Shown here: positions 36,307 to 47,195 of the stretch, in pieces
How positions within the stretch are numbered: the stretch's first letter is position 1
Layout: every line of letters begins with the position of its first letter
Assembly: GCF_002632615.1 (NCBI RefSeq)
Contig: NZ_NITZ01000023.1
Location: forward strand, 1-64,000
Direction: 5' to 3'
Source of the DNA: Xenorhabdus miraniensis
Lineage (GTDB): Bacteria > Pseudomonadota > Gammaproteobacteria > Enterobacterales > Enterobacteriaceae
Length of the DNA: 64,000 nucleotides
The notes under the pieces: generated by a model
The model's input: the letters and a program-made list of their open reading frames with translations, nothing else
Databases searched by the model: none
Told to the model about the DNA's origin: nothing
Program-made: the position numbers and the translations under genes

Positions 36307-36780
36307 ATGTTAAAACGTTTCCTGGTTGGTGCAGTTGTCCTTACCACATTGTCTGGTTGTGCAGATATGGGTGCGCTTTCTAGTGATACTTATTCCATTG
36401 GTCAAGCCAAGCAAGCTCAAACTGTAACCTATGGCACCATTCTGTCTGTACGTCCTATCACTATCAAAGGTAATCAAGCTGGCGATCCTAATATGTTAGG
36501 TCTCATTGGTGGCGCTGTTTTAGGCGGGTTGTTAGGTAATACGGTCGGGGGTGGTTCTGGTCAAAAGCTTGCTACAGCCGCAGGTGCTATTGCCGGTGGT
36601 CTGGCTGGACAAGGCATCGAAGGTGCTATAGACCAAACGAAGGGTGTTGAGTTAGAAATTCGTACGGACAGCGGAAAAAATATCATCGTAGTACAAAAAC
36701 TAGATCAGGTCAGATTCAACAGAGGACAACGAGTCAGAATTGCCAACAGTGGAGATTCTCTGACTGTATCACCACTCTGA
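36307..36780 (+). CDS. slyB: Outer membrane lipoprotein SlyB
   Basis: 157 residues from ATG 36307, six bases after an AGGAG site; the GTG at 36301 is too close to it. Lipoprotein signal with lipobox LSGC (Cys 18). The glycine-zipper segment GLIGGAVLGGLLGNTVGGGSGQ...AAGAIAGGLAGQG and the C-terminal VELEIRTDSGKNIIVVQK are typical of SlyB (Pcp family). It stabilises outer-membrane proteins under envelope stress in related species. Convergent with slyA; they share a bidirectional terminator. Confidence 0.95.
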   Translation: MLKRFLVGAVVLTTLSGCADMGALSSDTYSIGQAKQAQTVTYGTILSVRPITIKGNQAGDPNMLGLIGGAVLGGLLGNTVGGGSGQKLATAAGAIAGGLAGQGIEGAIDQTKGVELEIRTDSGKNIIVVQKLDQVRFNRGQRVRIANSGDSLTVSPL

Positions 36781-36804
36781 AACATTCAAGTAGCACAAAA
36801 CTAA

Positions 36805-36840
36805 AAAATCGCGGATTGCCAGTATCTGGACCGCGATTTT
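36805..36840. terminator. Bidirectional terminator between slyB and slyA
   Basis: Perfect 10-bp stem AAAATCGCGG / CCGCGATTTT with A run before and T run after, between convergent genes. Confidence 0.85.
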
Positions 36841-36857
36841 ATATTATTAATTCACTT

Positions 36858-37295
36858 TTATATAACCTGTTTATGTAATTGGCTAATATTTTTTTCGATT
36901 TTTTTTATTACGGAGGCTAGAAGAATTAACTCATCATGAGTAATTCCCTCCAAAATTTCTTTCCTTGTCAAATCAATAACACTATCCACTTCTCTGATAA
37001 AAGTTTCAGATTCTCCGGTTAATTTGATTCTTTTGGCTCGCCGATCATTGGCACATGTGTGACGCGTAATCAGTTTCTTTTCTTCTAATTGATCAAGAGT
37101 TCTCACCAGAGATGGCTGCTCAATACCAATAGCTTTCGCGAGCTGTATCTGTGACTGCTCTGGTGGCAGCTGACTAATATTGTATAGAGTAACCCAATGC
37201 GTCTGAGTTAATTTCAACGGTTTCAAACGATGATCAATTAAAGCGCGCCAAACACGAACTAAACGTGCCAGGTCTGATCCCAATGTCAATTCCAA
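36858..37295 (-). CDS. slyA: MarR-family regulator SlyA
   Basis: 145 residues, full length. [36 protein letters not shown] and the wing/recognition region [28 protein letters not shown]...[10 protein letters not shown] match SlyA. It is a dimeric winged-helix regulator that counteracts H-NS silencing and controls virulence and envelope genes. In entomopathogens SlyA/Hor homologues affect secondary metabolism, which is background knowledge rather than something visible here. Confidence 0.96.
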   Translation of the reverse strand: MELTLGSDLARLVRVWRALIDHRLKPLKLTQTHWVTLYNISQLPPEQSQIQLAKAIGIEQPSLVRTLDQLEEKKLITRHTCANDRRAKRIKLTGESETFIREVDSVIDLTRKEILEGITHDELILLASVIKKIEKNISQLHKQVI

Positions 37296-37971
37296 TTACC
37301 CCTCCTTATAATTAGAGACTCATATAACATCAATGAATTACCCAATCAGTTTATTCATATGAATAATGGATACGCACCCTATATCATTCTTACATTAGCA
37401 GAGTCAGAAATTTTGCTAATTACCTAATTAGTGTCGCGTTGGCTTGTTACTCAAAGTTGACATCTTCGTCGCCCTAAAGAGCGAAGTTTTACGGCGCACC
37501 GAATAAAATCGCGCATTAATCCACCAACGATATAAACTGTATAAAATAATCCTCTAACTAAACTATTGTAATTTTAAATATCAACTAAAAAAATACAATC
37601 CCCCAAAATATATACATTTCCACTCGGTTAAAGTTCTATAAGAATAACCGCCATCCAAATACTAATCTATATATTTTTACATTAATATCATTTTTCTCTT
37701 ACTGATAGCGTCAACATTAGAATAAAAAACATAAAAAACAATAAGATAACAAAACAGCACTTTTATTGTTCAATAAATAATTCTTTAATAAGAAATTTTT
37801 ACTGAAACATTTCAATTATCCAATGCGAGCGATATTTTAGAGTTACTTATGTCAAATAAAAGATATTTAATACAGATATTACATCATTTATTACTGGTAA
37901 TATTTCTTATTTCCACGGTAATTATGAAATATTATTCATATAAGATTTTTTTTCGGCAATTCAGGATAAAA
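37296..37971. other. AT-rich intergenic region upstream of slyA
   Basis: About 680 bases with no supported gene. Bases ~37430-37515 are more GC-rich, with short complementary GC arms (GTCGCCC...AGAGCGAAG...CGGCGC). They faintly resemble the end of an IS605/IS1341-type element, but I cannot confirm it. The remainder is very AT-rich and may be H-NS-bound. Confidence 0.35.
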
Positions 37972-38211
37972 CTAAAATAACCCTGGATGCTCTGGTATAA
38001 TATTTCTTTCTTCCGCTTTTATTTTTAACTCTCTTAGATATCTATGATGACATAAGTGCAATATTTTTCTTTTTTCACCATCTGATAATTTCATCCATAT
38101 AAATCGCTCCTCTCTGCTCCGATAGCACCCTCGACAAAAACCACGGGAGTCAGATTCACAGATCCCTCGGCAAGGGTTTGGAATAGCAAAAAATTCTAAT
38201 TGTTCAGCCAT
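37972..38211 (-). CDS. DUF1289 protein (YdhL-like)
   Basis: 79 residues from the ATG at 38211 (MAEQLEFF), five bases after GGAGG; an ATG five codons upstream is less well placed. NPCRGICESDSRGFCRGCYRSREE carries the four-cysteine pattern (C-x3-C, C-x2-C) of DUF1289, probably a small metal-binding protein. Then W..LSD.EK..IL matches the family. E. coli ydhL lies near slyA too, which supports the call. Function unknown. Confidence 0.85.
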   Translation of the reverse strand: MAEQLEFFAIPNPCRGICESDSRGFCRGCYRSREERFIWMKLSDGEKRKILHLCHHRYLRELKIKAEERNIIPEHPGLF

Positions 38212-38368
38212 CTCATCCTCCCGCATTCAGGTTTATAAGCCTCTTCTCCACAAAGAGTTTACTATGTTGACCAGTATAAAATCATATTGTAACAATTTAT
38301 AACAAAAATAATAACAAAATGAAACAAAATAAATAAAAGGACGAAATGAATTATTTTATCTATACACG

Positions 38369-38389
38369 TTATAGTTGTATCAACTATAA
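38369..38389. promoter_or_regulatory. 21-bp perfect palindrome (possible MarR-type operator)
   Basis: TTATAGTTG-TAT-CAACTATAA. The pattern AGTTG..CAACT resembles MarR-family operators. It lies ~160 bases upstream of the DUF1289 gene and ~75 upstream of a small plus-strand frame. Regulator and target are unknown. Confidence 0.5.
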
Positions 38390-38463
38390 AAGAAAACCAT
38401 CTGTGCTTCACTGGATAAGCCCGTAATCAGCCATCATCTCATTGAAATTACTGTTTTTTCATT

Positions 38464-38715
38464 TTGCTTGTTTTCGTGCATTCAAGGCTATTTTGTTATT
38501 ATCAGCACCCCATACAGCCCCCTGAACAGCACGAGGTATCCAAGCAGAAGAGTACTACTATCGTATTATATAGTATAGAAAAACGCCGTGGGCAGATGGT
38601 ACTATGCGTTACCGTTGCTCAGGCGCAGACTGACGAGGAACTTCATCTTAAATTGGAGGGAATAGAATGAGCAAAAGCTTGATGATTACCGCTGCCTTCT
38701 GGGAAACAACCAAGT
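38464..38715 (+). other. Small unidentified frames, possibly gene remnant
   Basis: A 68-codon frame (38464-38670) ends in TTIVLYSIEKRRGQMVLCVT and VAQAQTDEELHLKLEGIE, which reads like real protein. It is followed by an overlapping 16-codon frame (ATG at 38667, MSKSLMITAAFWETTK). No family recognised; a phage or plasmid-type relic is possible. No good start or ribosome-binding site for the first frame, while GGAGGG precedes the second ATG. Confidence 0.3.
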
Positions 38716-38773
38716 AGATGGTAATAACAAATATTTTGAGCTATTTCTTTTTAATAGCCCAATGCTCCAGTAG

Positions 38774-39160
38774 CTACGTATTTTCTGGTCGGCTAATTAA
38801 CCAAACACCTAATAAGATAAAAACCACCCCTGCCGTTTTCAATAATGAAACAGTTTCATTGAACCAAGGCAATAAGGCCGCCATTAAATAAACAAAAGCA
38901 TAACTCAAGCTAATAATAGGATACGCTTTATTCAATGGCAGATATTTCAAGGTAAAAAACCAACATAACATGGACAGCGCATACCCCGCCAACCCAGCCA
39001 TAACCATCAGCAAAGGAGTATGATTTGCCCAAAGCCAATCGATATCCAGCCAATGTGCGGACAACGAAAGTTCTGGCAAACGGGCCACTCCCCATTTCAA
39101 TAGCAATTGTGCTAACGTGACCAACAAGGCGCTCGCTATTCCCCAAAGATAACCTTTCAT
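38774..39160 (-). CDS. arnF: ArnF, subunit of the undecaprenyl-phosphate-L-Ara4N flippase
   Basis: 128 residues from the ATG at 39160 ([24 protein letters not shown]). A longer frame upstream overlaps arnE and is not used. Four transmembrane helices of the small-multidrug-resistance fold; [27 protein letters not shown] is the EamA/SMR hallmark. With ArnE it moves the aminoarabinose lipid carrier across the inner membrane. Last gene of arnBCADTEF; its start overlaps the arnE stop by one base. Confidence 0.93.
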   Translation of the reverse strand: MKGYLWGIASALLVTLAQLLLKWGVARLPELSLSAHWLDIDWLWANHTPLLMVMAGLAGYALSMLCWFFTLKYLPLNKAYPIISLSYAFVYLMAALLPWFNETVSLLKTAGVVFILLGVWLISRPENT

Positions 39161-39507
39161 TAACTCAGGCTCATCAATAAAATTCCCAACATAATCGCAA
39201 AAACGCCGATCCAGTGTTTTAGCCCCACTTTTTCCTGATATAAAAATTGCCCAATCAGAGTCACTATTACAAAATTCATACTGAGCATAGGATATGCAAT
39301 GCTCAGCGGCAGAAATTGTAATAATCGCAGCCAAAATATCATTCCTATGCCCAACAGAAGAATAGCACTGGACAGCCATATCGCCACAGATACCCCTTTA
39401 TGAGGGGTATCTTTTTTTTGCCAACAAATAACTGCCTGTTTCTGGCATAGTTGTCCGGCACAGGTTAGTAAACTAACCAAAAATAATAATACTATGTTGC
39501 TGCTCAT
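39160..39507 (-). CDS. arnE: ArnE, subunit of the undecaprenyl-phosphate-L-Ara4N flippase
   Basis: 115 residues, four hydrophobic helices, SMR fold with [25 protein letters not shown]. Partner of ArnF. Starts within the last four bases of arnT (ATGA overlap) and ends overlapping arnF, so all three are translationally coupled. Confidence 0.93.
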   Translation of the reverse strand: MSSNIVLLFLVSLLTCAGQLCQKQAVICWQKKDTPHKGVSVAIWLSSAILLLGIGMIFWLRLLQFLPLSIAYPMLSMNFVIVTLIGQFLYQEKVGLKHWIGVFAIMLGILLMSLS

Positions 39508-41165
39508 GGTTGTTTCTGATAAATCACTAGGACAAAACGATGGTTACTGCGTATTCTATCTGGCTTAGGTAACTCAGGCAGCTCCCCTTTTGAAGACAAC
39601 AGGAAAACAATAGCAACCTGACCTTCTTTACGCGCTTTCTTTAACCATTCAGGAAATTCTCCGTGTGTTACATATCTATATCGGCTATCTGGGTAATTAA
39701 GCCCATATTCCAATTCGCCCGGACGATCAAACATATAAATGTCATTGCGTTTTAATTCCCATGCAATCGCCGCGCCTACCCCAACGGACTGAGACAGGAT
39801 ATATTTACTATCTGCCAATTCTTTTTCATTTTGTCTAACAAAGTGCTGAGGAAGTTTGGAGTTAATCGTTTTGTTAGGCAGTGCAGCTCCGATTGATAAA
39901 CTGAGCACGATGGAACAGGCCGCAGCCCATAACCAATATTTACCATTATGAATGAAGCATAGATAACCAACCCCACCCCAAGCCCCAAAGGCAATAATGC
40001 CCATAATCCATTTCAGCCATTCATTGGGTTGGTAGAGAGGCTGACTAATCAACGTTTCCATGACAAAAAGCACTAAAATAGCAATCACTCCAATGAAAAC
40101 ATTCACTAGTCCATTTATTTTTAATGCTTTCATATTGCCATTTTTGACACAATCAATAGCATATTTTGCCATCATCAATGCCAATGAACCGATAAATGGT
40201 AAAACGTAAGTTGGTAATTTTCCTTTTGCTATACTGAAAAATGCAAATGGAACAATGAACCAACAGAACAAAAAAAACATCTCTGGATGGCTCTTTTTCT
40301 CTTTCCAGCTTTTAACCAGCGCACCAGGTAGTAATCCTAACCACGGAATCACACCTAATACTAATATCGGCAAGTAATACCAAATGGGTGCAATATGTTG
40401 TGCTTTCTCAGAAGCAAAACGTTGTATATGCTCTACCCAGAAGAAATAATGCCAATAATCCGGCTCGCGCAAAGCAACTGCAATCACCCACGGCAAACTA
40501 ATTAAAACAGCAAATATAACGGCAATAGGTCCAAAACGAACCATTTCCAGAAAACGTTTCTGGTATATTGTGATGGGTACCATTGCTATCACAGGTAACG
40601 CCAATGCCAGAAATCCTTTGGTCATAAAAGCCATGCCGCAAGCCAGCCCTAATACAGACCATGCCAGAACCCGTTCTCGAGTACTTCCTGCCTTAAGCGC
40701 CCAATAGCAACTCACTATCCCCGCGGTAACCCATAAAGAGAACATCGGATCCAAGACACTATAAGTACCAATGGAAAGAACAATAAACATGGAAACATAA
40801 ATCAGGCTAGCAACGAAAGCCGTCTGGCGACATTGCCACATCATCATGGCAAGCCGGTAAAGCAAAAATGCACTCAGTAGGATACTGAATACAGAGCCAA
40901 AACGAACAGCAAAGTTATTATGTCCAAAAATCCATTGGCTAATATTATTAAGCCAATAACCAGCAACAGGCTTTTCAAAATAGCGGATATCTAAGAAGTA
41001 AGGAACAATCCAATCTCCACGTTGCAGCATTTCCCGGCTAATTTCAGCATACCGCGTTTCATCCGGTTGCCATAATAGGCGGCTATCCAGAGGTAATAGG
41101 TAAGTAAGAATAAAAAAAAGAGCCATCAGAACGGCTCCAGCTTTACTCGTCCGAGTATTCAACAT
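39504..41165 (-). CDS. arnT: ArnT, lipid A 4-amino-4-deoxy-L-arabinose transferase
   Basis: 553 residues, family length. GT83-type integral membrane glycosyltransferase with many transmembrane helices. LLWQPDETRYAEISREMLQRGDWIVP is the first periplasmic loop with the conserved acidic residues, and YFEKPVAGYWLN follows. The soluble C-terminal part spans about 410-553. It transfers Ara4N from undecaprenyl phosphate to lipid A on the periplasmic side and so gives resistance to cationic peptides, relevant to an insect pathogen. Confidence 0.95.
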   Translation of the reverse strand: MLNTRTSKAGAVLMALFFILTYLLPLDSRLLWQPDETRYAEISREMLQRGDWIVPYFLDIRYFEKPVAGYWLNNISQWIFGHNNFAVRFGSVFSILLSAFLLYRLAMMMWQCRQTAFVASLIYVSMFIVLSIGTYSVLDPMFSLWVTAGIVSCYWALKAGSTRERVLAWSVLGLACGMAFMTKGFLALALPVIAMVPITIYQKRFLEMVRFGPIAVIFAVLISLPWVIAVALREPDYWHYFFWVEHIQRFASEKAQHIAPIWYYLPILVLGVIPWLGLLPGALVKSWKEKKSHPEMFFLFCWFIVPFAFFSIAKGKLPTYVLPFIGSLALMMAKYAIDCVKNGNMKALKINGLVNVFIGVIAILVLFVMETLISQPLYQPNEWLKWIMGIIAFGAWGGVGYLCFIHNGKYWLWAAACSIVLSLSIGAALPNKTINSKLPQHFVRQNEKELADSKYILSQSVGVGAAIAWELKRNDIYMFDRPGELEYGLNYPDSRYRYVTHGEFPEWLKKARKEGQVAIVFLLSSKGELPELPKPDRIRSNHRFVLVIYQKQP

Positions 41166-41172
41166 AACTGTG

Positions 41173-42066
41173 TTATACCCCTTGTTGGCAACCTAACCAG
41201 CCTTCACGACCGGGAAAACCTGAACGTACAATTTTCCCAACAGGAAGCGTGTCTCTATTTTCAGGTAATAAATGACTTAACTTACAGAACTGAACACCTT
41301 GCTGATGAAGCATGTTCAATAGTGTTTCAAACTGTGAAGACTTCGACATACCTTCAACTTCGGTATGAATGGTATAAACCGGAACCCCACGATCATTTTT
41401 GATGGCTTCAAGGATAAAATGATTAAAGTCATCATCGCTGACCTGTGTGCCAACAACTTCATCATAAGTCGGTAATGTGACAGGAATTTGTACAGTGCCC
41501 AAGTTTCCATCCGGCAAAAGTGGTCTAAATGGATGCGTCCCTCGACAATCGCTATTGTAATCAAACTCAAAACCCTGTTTAACCGTCAGTACACGTTCGT
41601 CCGCTCGCCAGCCAGCGACAGCCGAACATGTAACTGGCTGCCCTGTCGCCATTTCCAATGCCCTAATTCCCAATCGCACTTGCTCTGCTAGTTCAGCTTC
41701 GGACCAGTGCCCCACTTTAGCTTGCCAGCCTTGATGATCCCACGCATGCAAACCAACTTCATGACCTGCATCCCTCGTTTGTTTCATCAAGTAGCCCAGA
41801 TCTTTTGCGATTTTTTTACCTGGCCATGCTGTACCCGCCAGCAAGATATCCAAGCCATAAAGGGATGCTGCATTTGATCTCAACATTTTCCAAAGGAATT
41901 TAGGTCGCAACAGGCGCCATAAATGGCGCCCCATGTTATCCGGCCCAACACTGAAGAAAAAGCTGGCTTGAATATCATACTTCTGCAAAATTTCAAGCAA
42001 TCGCGGTACACCTTCCTTTGTGCCTCGATAAGTATCCACATCAATTCTCAAACCAACTTGTTTCAT
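41173..42066 (-). CDS. arnD: ArnD, undecaprenyl-phosphate Ara4-formyl-N deformylase
   Basis: 297 residues. Polysaccharide-deacetylase fold: [22 protein letters not shown] carries the metal-binding aspartates, [13 protein letters not shown] the histidines. Removes the formyl group from Ara4FN-undecaprenyl phosphate. Lies 41 bases after arnA and 7 before arnT on the same strand. Confidence 0.95.
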   Translation of the reverse strand: MKQVGLRIDVDTYRGTKEGVPRLLEILQKYDIQASFFFSVGPDNMGRHLWRLLRPKFLWKMLRSNAASLYGLDILLAGTAWPGKKIAKDLGYLMKQTRDAGHEVGLHAWDHQGWQAKVGHWSEAELAEQVRLGIRALEMATGQPVTCSAVAGWRADERVLTVKQGFEFDYNSDCRGTHPFRPLLPDGNLGTVQIPVTLPTYDEVVGTQVSDDDFNHFILEAIKNDRGVPVYTIHTEVEGMSKSSQFETLLNMLHQQGVQFCKLSHLLPENRDTLPVGKIVRSGFPGREGWLGCQQGV

Positions 42067-42107
42067 TACATTTAGTTCCCGATGCCGTTCTAATTTCCAA
42101 TGGTTCT

Positions 42108-44093
42108 TTAGTGTTTTCTTTTCAGTTCTTCAACCGCTCCACACAAGAAGAAATCCAATGTTTCATCAATGGTTTGCTTCATATCAATAGTGGGTTTCCA
42201 TCCCAACAAACGCTCCGCGTTTTTAATGCTGGGTCTGCGATGTTCAACATCCTGGTAACCTTGACCATAATAGCTACTACTTTCAATCTTCTTAAACCCG
42301 GCAAAGGGTGGGAAATGCCCCCGAAGTTCGTGTTTTTCAAAGCTATCTAACAGCATTTCAGCCAATTGCCGTATGCTGGCTTCATTTGTCGGATTACCAA
42401 TATTGATAATTTGTCCGTCACACGCTCCATCCCGGTTTTCGATGATCCTGAACAGTGCTTCAATGCCATCATGAATATCGGTGAAACAACGTTTTTGCTC
42501 ACCGCCATCGACCAGCTTAATCGGAGAACCTTCAACTAAATTCAGAATTAATTGGGTAATTGCCCTTGAGCTACCAATACGGGCCGAATTCAGGTTATCC
42601 AATCTTGGCCCCATCCAGTTAAATGGGCGGAATAAAGTGAATTTCAGGCCTTCTTTCACACCGTATGCCCAGATAACCCGATCAAGTAGTTGTTTGGAAA
42701 CAGAGTAGATCCAGCGCTGTTTATTAATTGGTCCCACAATTAAACGTGAAGTATCTTCATCGAATTCCTTGTCATCGCACATACCATAAACTTCAGATGT
42801 TGAAGGGAAAATAATCCGCTTGTTGTATTTCACACAATAACGAACGATTTTCAGGTTTTCTTCAAAATCCAGTTCAAAGACACGTAATGGGTTACGGGTA
42901 TATTCAATCGGGGTAGCTATCGCCACTAATGGAAGTACGACATCACATTTTTTGATGTGATATTCAATCCATTCCGTGTGGATACTGACATCCCCCTCAA
43001 TAAAATGAAAACGCGGATTGCCAATAAACCGTTCAATAGCAGAAGAACCAATATCCATTCCATAGATGTCATAATTGTCATCAGCCAACAAACGTTCTGT
43101 CAGATGGTTACCAATGAATCCGTTAACCCCCAAGATCAAGACACGTTTCCGACGACTCACTTGTGCCGTGGCTTTAGGGCCAACATAAACCCCCGTCACA
43201 ATGCCCATTTCAAGCGTGAGCCGATTGCCTTGTACATAAAGCCCTGACTCGCCCTGCCCGCTGATAATTTCCAACGCACCTTCACCACAGGCAATGACAA
43301 AGGGTTCCGTGGAAATGACGGTTCCGGGAAGTTTACCATGAGCCTGATTGAGTGGTTTTGAACGCCAAATTGTAATTTTACGCTCACCCAAGAAAGTAAA
43401 TGCACCTGGGTATGGCTCTGTCACTGCTCTGACTAAGTTATTAATTTCTTTAGCTGATTTATGCCAGTCTATTTCACCATCTTCAGCCGTGCGACGACCA
43501 AAATAAGTCGCCTGACTTTCATCCTGTGGAATCGATGGATAATGACCCGATTTAATCTGAGGCAGGATGCCATTCAATAATTCAACGGCTGCTTCTCGTA
43601 TTTTTCTATGGATATTCAGCGAAGTATCAGTTTCATCTATTTGTACAGCCTGCTGCGCGACAATATCCCCTGCATCCGGTTTTGCCAGCATTTTGTGCAA
43701 TGTGACGCCTGTTTCTGACTCGCCGTTGAGTACTGCCCAGTTGACCGGAGCCCGACCACGATATTTCGGCAATAGGGAGCCATGAAGGTTAAATGAGCCT
43801 TTCTCAGCCAGTGATAAAATTTCCTGACTAAGCATATTGCGATAGTAAAAAGAGAAAATAACATCTGGTTTCATTTCACGGATACGCTCGACCCAAAGTG
43901 GGTGATTCACATTCTCTGGTGCAAATACAGGCAACCCTAAATCAGCACCAATGCGCGCAACAGATGAGAAAAAGTTATTTTCATGCGGATCATCTGTATG
44001 CGTAAATACAGCCTGAATATCAAAACCCGCCTTTACTAAAGCATCAAGTCCGATACAACCAATATCATGATAGGCAAAGATAACTGCTTTCAT
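42108..44093 (-). CDS. arnA: ArnA, bifunctional UDP-Ara4N formyltransferase / UDP-glucuronate decarboxylase
   Basis: 661 residues, two domains. Residues 1-300 are the 10-formyl-THF-dependent formyltransferase, with [19 protein letters not shown] and the catalytic Asn/His/Asp set (DAGDIV). Residues ~315-661 are an NAD-dependent SDR decarboxylase ([36 protein letters not shown] with Tyr/Lys). It makes UDP-Ara4O and later formylates UDP-Ara4N. The start is shared with the arnC stop (ATGA-type overlap at 44093). Confidence 0.96.
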   Translation of the reverse strand: MKAVIFAYHDIGCIGLDALVKAGFDIQAVFTHTDDPHENNFFSSVARIGADLGLPVFAPENVNHPLWVERIREMKPDVIFSFYYRNMLSQEILSLAEKGSFNLHGSLLPKYRGRAPVNWAVLNGESETGVTLHKMLAKPDAGDIVAQQAVQIDETDTSLNIHRKIREAAVELLNGILPQIKSGHYPSIPQDESQATYFGRRTAEDGEIDWHKSAKEINNLVRAVTEPYPGAFTFLGERKITIWRSKPLNQAHGKLPGTVISTEPFVIACGEGALEIISGQGESGLYVQGNRLTLEMGIVTGVYVGPKATAQVSRRKRVLILGVNGFIGNHLTERLLADDNYDIYGMDIGSSAIERFIGNPRFHFIEGDVSIHTEWIEYHIKKCDVVLPLVAIATPIEYTRNPLRVFELDFEENLKIVRYCVKYNKRIIFPSTSEVYGMCDDKEFDEDTSRLIVGPINKQRWIYSVSKQLLDRVIWAYGVKEGLKFTLFRPFNWMGPRLDNLNSARIGSSRAITQLILNLVEGSPIKLVDGGEQKRCFTDIHDGIEALFRIIENRDGACDGQIINIGNPTNEASIRQLAEMLLDSFEKHELRGHFPPFAGFKKIESSSYYGQGYQDVEHRRPSIKNAERLLGWKPTIDMKQTIDETLDFFLCGAVEELKRKH

Positions 44094-45070
44094 TAGCTTT
44101 CTTCCTGATTATCGTTGGTCTTTCTAACTCCGACCACTTTTTGAATAAAATAACGCGGACGGGCACGAACGTCGTTATATATCCTGCCGATATATTCACC
44201 AAGTAATCCCATTGCGACGAACTGTGCACCAATGAACATGAAAAGGATAGCAAATAGGGTAAACACACCTTCAGCAGCCCACATTGAGCCAAAAATAAGG
44301 CGTAGAGTAATCAACAATACCGCTAACAAGAAGCCCGTGACGGCAATGACGCTTCCCACTACACTCAATAACCGCAATGGAGCAGTAGTCAGGCAGGTCA
44401 GAAGGTCATACATCAGGTTTACCAATTTCATGAAATTGTACTTGGAATCCCCGAATTCACGCTCTGCATGAGCCACATCTATTTCTATCGTTTTACGTGC
44501 AAAGGTATTAGCGAGTATGGGAATAAAAGTACTACGTTCATGACATTGCAGCATCGCACGTACAATATGACGGCGGTAAGCCCGCAACATACAACCATAA
44601 TCCCCCATTGAACGCCCCGTAGCTTTGGTGATCATCGCATTGATCATTTTGGAGGCACTTTTACGGAACCAAGAATCCTGACGGTTAGCACGACGTGTAC
44701 CCACGACGTCATAACCCTCTTCTGCTGTCTTAACTAAACGAGGGATCTCTTCTGGCGGATTTTGTAAATCAGCATCAAGCGTAATAATCAGATCACCATC
44801 AGCCTGATGAAATCCCGCCATAATGGCGGAATGTTGCCCATAATTGCGGTTAAGCAAAATAGCAATCACATGATTTTCTGGGATTTCAGCCGCTTGGGTT
44901 AAAATATCGGCAGAGTTGTCACGGCTACCATCATCTATCAAAATTACTTCGTATTTCTGCTCAAGTTGTTGGCAGGCTGCGATCGTTCTTTTCAACAATT
45001 GGGGTAAACTTTCTTCTTCGTTATAAACAGGAATAACGATCGAAACTTTTTTAATCTTCTCAAACATCAC
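44093..45070 (-). CDS. arnC: ArnC, undecaprenyl-phosphate Ara4FN transferase
   Basis: 325 residues. GT2 glycosyltransferase at the inner face of the membrane: [18 protein letters not shown], then [10 protein letters not shown] and [15 protein letters not shown] (DXD-type). Two C-terminal transmembrane helices around 235-300. Transfers formylated aminoarabinose from UDP to undecaprenyl phosphate. Abuts arnB without a gap. Confidence 0.96.
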   Translation of the reverse strand: MMFEKIKKVSIVIPVYNEEESLPQLLKRTIAACQQLEQKYEVILIDDGSRDNSADILTQAAEIPENHVIAILLNRNYGQHSAIMAGFHQADGDLIITLDADLQNPPEEIPRLVKTAEEGYDVVGTRRANRQDSWFRKSASKMINAMITKATGRSMGDYGCMLRAYRRHIVRAMLQCHERSTFIPILANTFARKTIEIDVAHAEREFGDSKYNFMKLVNLMYDLLTCLTTAPLRLLSVVGSVIAVTGFLLAVLLITLRLIFGSMWAAEGVFTLFAILFMFIGAQFVAMGLLGEYIGRIYNDVRARPRYFIQKVVGVRKTNDNQEES

Positions 45071-46216
45071 TTACTTATGCTCCAAAAGAATTTCAGTTAT
45101 CGCGTTCACAACACGATCTACATCATCGTTGTTCATATCTGGAAAAAGTGGCAGTGAACAGAGTGTTGACGAGTTCCATTCAGATACAGGCAGGGAAAGA
45201 TGAGGATAACGCTCCCTGTAATATTTTTGTGTATGCGTGGCCTTAAAATGCAAACCAGTGCCAATATTTCGATCCTTCAGGCGTTCCATAAAAGTATCCC
45301 GATCAATACCACAGATACTTTTGTCAACACGTACCATAAAAAGATGATGGGAGTGCAAATGCGCATATTCAGGAACACTCAACATTTGCAAAGGTGAGTT
45401 GCTAAGGGCAGCAGAATATCGAGCCACCAACTCACCACGGCGTGCGTTCATTGATGCTAATTTCCCTAACTGCACAACCGCTATCGCCGCATGGATATCT
45501 GATAAATTATATTTAAAACCCGGTTCAATGACTTCTGCCTGAGGTTTTCTGCCTTGAATTTGTCGATCAAAAGCATCAACAGCCAATCCATGAAATTTTA
45601 AACAGCGGATCCGCTGTGCCAGTTCATCATCATCTGTAACGAACATACCGCCTTCAGCACAGGTCATGTTTTTAATAGCATGGAAAGAAAAGATAGCTGT
45701 TCCTCGCTCCCCTACCCACTCGTTTTTATAGCGGGTTCCGACGGCATGCGCCGCATCTTCAATCAGAGGAAGATTGGCTTCTTGAGCAACGGTGCGCAGT
45801 GCATCAAGATCACAAGGTGCTCCTGCGTAATGAACGGGAATAATAGCTTTGGTTTTTGGTGTAATGGCTTTTTTGATTGTTTCTGCGTTGACCATTAACG
45901 TATCACGGTCAACATCAACCATGACAGGCTCTGCGCCCAATAAACAAATCATATTGATCGTGGAAACCCACGTTTGGGACGGAGTAATGACTTCATCGCC
46001 AGGGCCTATGCCTAATGCCAGCAAAACCAAGTGCATGCCTGCAGTAGCAGAACATAAGGCAACCGCATGCTTACACCCGAACATGCGAGAAAAATCTTGC
46101 TCTAATTGGTGATTTTGCGGCCCTGTCGTAATCCAACCTGAACGTAAAACTTTCTCTACTGCTTCTATCTCTTCGCTGCCAATCGCAGGACGAGAAAATG
46201 GCAAAAAACTATCCAT
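45071..46216 (-). CDS. arnB: ArnB, UDP-Ara4O aminotransferase
   Basis: 381 residues from [13 protein letters not shown] (ATG at 46216, AAGGCG site); the in-frame extension to 46330 is not family-like. DegT/DnrJ/EryC1-type PLP enzyme: [42 protein letters not shown], and the PLP lysine in [14 protein letters not shown]. Converts UDP-Ara4O to UDP-Ara4N using glutamate. First gene of the arn operon, so the 158-base gap above it should hold the PhoP/PmrA-responsive promoter. I could not find a convincing box by eye. Confidence 0.95.
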   Translation of the reverse strand: MDSFLPFSRPAIGSEEIEAVEKVLRSGWITTGPQNHQLEQDFSRMFGCKHAVALCSATAGMHLVLLALGIGPGDEVITPSQTWVSTINMICLLGAEPVMVDVDRDTLMVNAETIKKAITPKTKAIIPVHYAGAPCDLDALRTVAQEANLPLIEDAAHAVGTRYKNEWVGERGTAIFSFHAIKNMTCAEGGMFVTDDDELAQRIRCLKFHGLAVDAFDRQIQGRKPQAEVIEPGFKYNLSDIHAAIAVVQLGKLASMNARRGELVARYSAALSNSPLQMLSVPEYAHLHSHHLFMVRVDKSICGIDRDTFMERLKDRNIGTGLHFKATHTQKYYRERYPHLSLPVSEWNSSTLCSLPLFPDMNNDDVDRVVNAITEILLEHK

Positions 46217-46374
46217 AATCGCCTTATGCCTTGCGTAATCTAAATTTGTTTTATAATTGAACGATTCTAGATGATGCTTGTTTAACGAAACATCAACGAA
46301 GAAACAAATATTAGTCAACCAAGACACCAAAAAAGATAGGCTTTAATGATTATGATAGATTTCAATTACAGAAA

Positions 46375-47142
46375 TTACAGTTGGTTGACCCTCCATAATT
46401 TATAGTCAGTATTTTTAATATGTCTAATTTTTACTTCAAAAATTTCTGATAAATTTCGTTCTGTCATTACATTCTGCGGTATGCCAGATGTTAATAATTT
46501 TCCATGTGAAAGTAACCACACACCCGTCGCTTGCTCATAAGTATGATCAAGGTCATGGCTACTCACCAGTACCGTTCCCCCTAATGAACAGAATTGTTTG
46601 ATCAACTTATCTAAAATAGCTTGTTGGGTAATATCAAGATTATTTGTAGGTTCATCAAGCAAAAGCAGTCTTCCGTCAGGATTCAATTCCGGCCATACCT
46701 GAAAAAAAGTTCCGGCTAATCTGACACGCTGCCACTCTCCACCTGATAGCTGACTAATTGGAGAAGAAAGTAATGGAAGGAGCTTCAGTTGCTGGCAGAG
46801 TTCATATAATACGTTTTCACTCTGCGCCAGTGGGGCCAATTCAGGGCGGAACATGTCCAAGTATTGGAAGACCGGCATAATGGGAGTAGACGATGATTGA
46901 GAAAACCAAGCTCGGCATCTTGCCTGTTCGTGTTGACGATAATGTCTCAACTCCCGGCCAATTAAATGAATACAGCCGCTGTAGGATAAAATTCCTGCAA
47001 TCGCTGAAAGCAAAGTACTTTTCCCTGAGCCATTTAATCCAACCAAATGAATTTGCTCTCCAGCCATCACAGATCCAGATAATGCTTTCAGTCTGTTGTT
47101 AACACTAACGTTATCCAATTCCAAGATAGGTTTGTTAATCAT
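46375..47142 (-). CDS. btuD: Vitamin B12 ABC importer, ATP-binding protein BtuD
   Basis: 255 residues. Walker A GLNGSGKST, signature LSGGEWQRVRLAG, Walker B LLLLDEPTNNLD, and the H-loop SSHDLDHT. Powers cobalamin import with BtuC and BtuF. It follows btuC after 53 bases; in E. coli btuE lies between them, here it is absent. Confidence 0.94.
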   Translation of the reverse strand: MINKPILELDNVSVNNRLKALSGSVMAGEQIHLVGLNGSGKSTLLSAIAGILSYSGCIHLIGRELRHYRQHEQARCRAWFSQSSSTPIMPVFQYLDMFRPELAPLAQSENVLYELCQQLKLLPLLSSPISQLSGGEWQRVRLAGTFFQVWPELNPDGRLLLLDEPTNNLDITQQAILDKLIKQFCSLGGTVLVSSHDLDHTYEQATGVWLLSHGKLLTSGIPQNVMTERNLSEIFEVKIRHIKNTDYKLWRVNQL

Positions 47143-47195
47143 GTTATTACTCTTACCTTATTTGCCTTTATTAATAGTTGGATAACCGTTTGTTT

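Noticed and set aside
37430..37515. Possible IS605/IS1341 end upstream of slyA
   Set aside because: Short GC-rich arms only; no transposase frame and no complete hairpin I could match.
46217..46374. Possible PhoP or PmrA box before arnB (TGTTTC repeats on the minus strand)
   Set aside because: The two TGTTTC copies are 14 bases apart, start to start, not the ~11 expected for PhoP; no convincing PmrA half-sites. Regulation is likely from family knowledge but not shown here.
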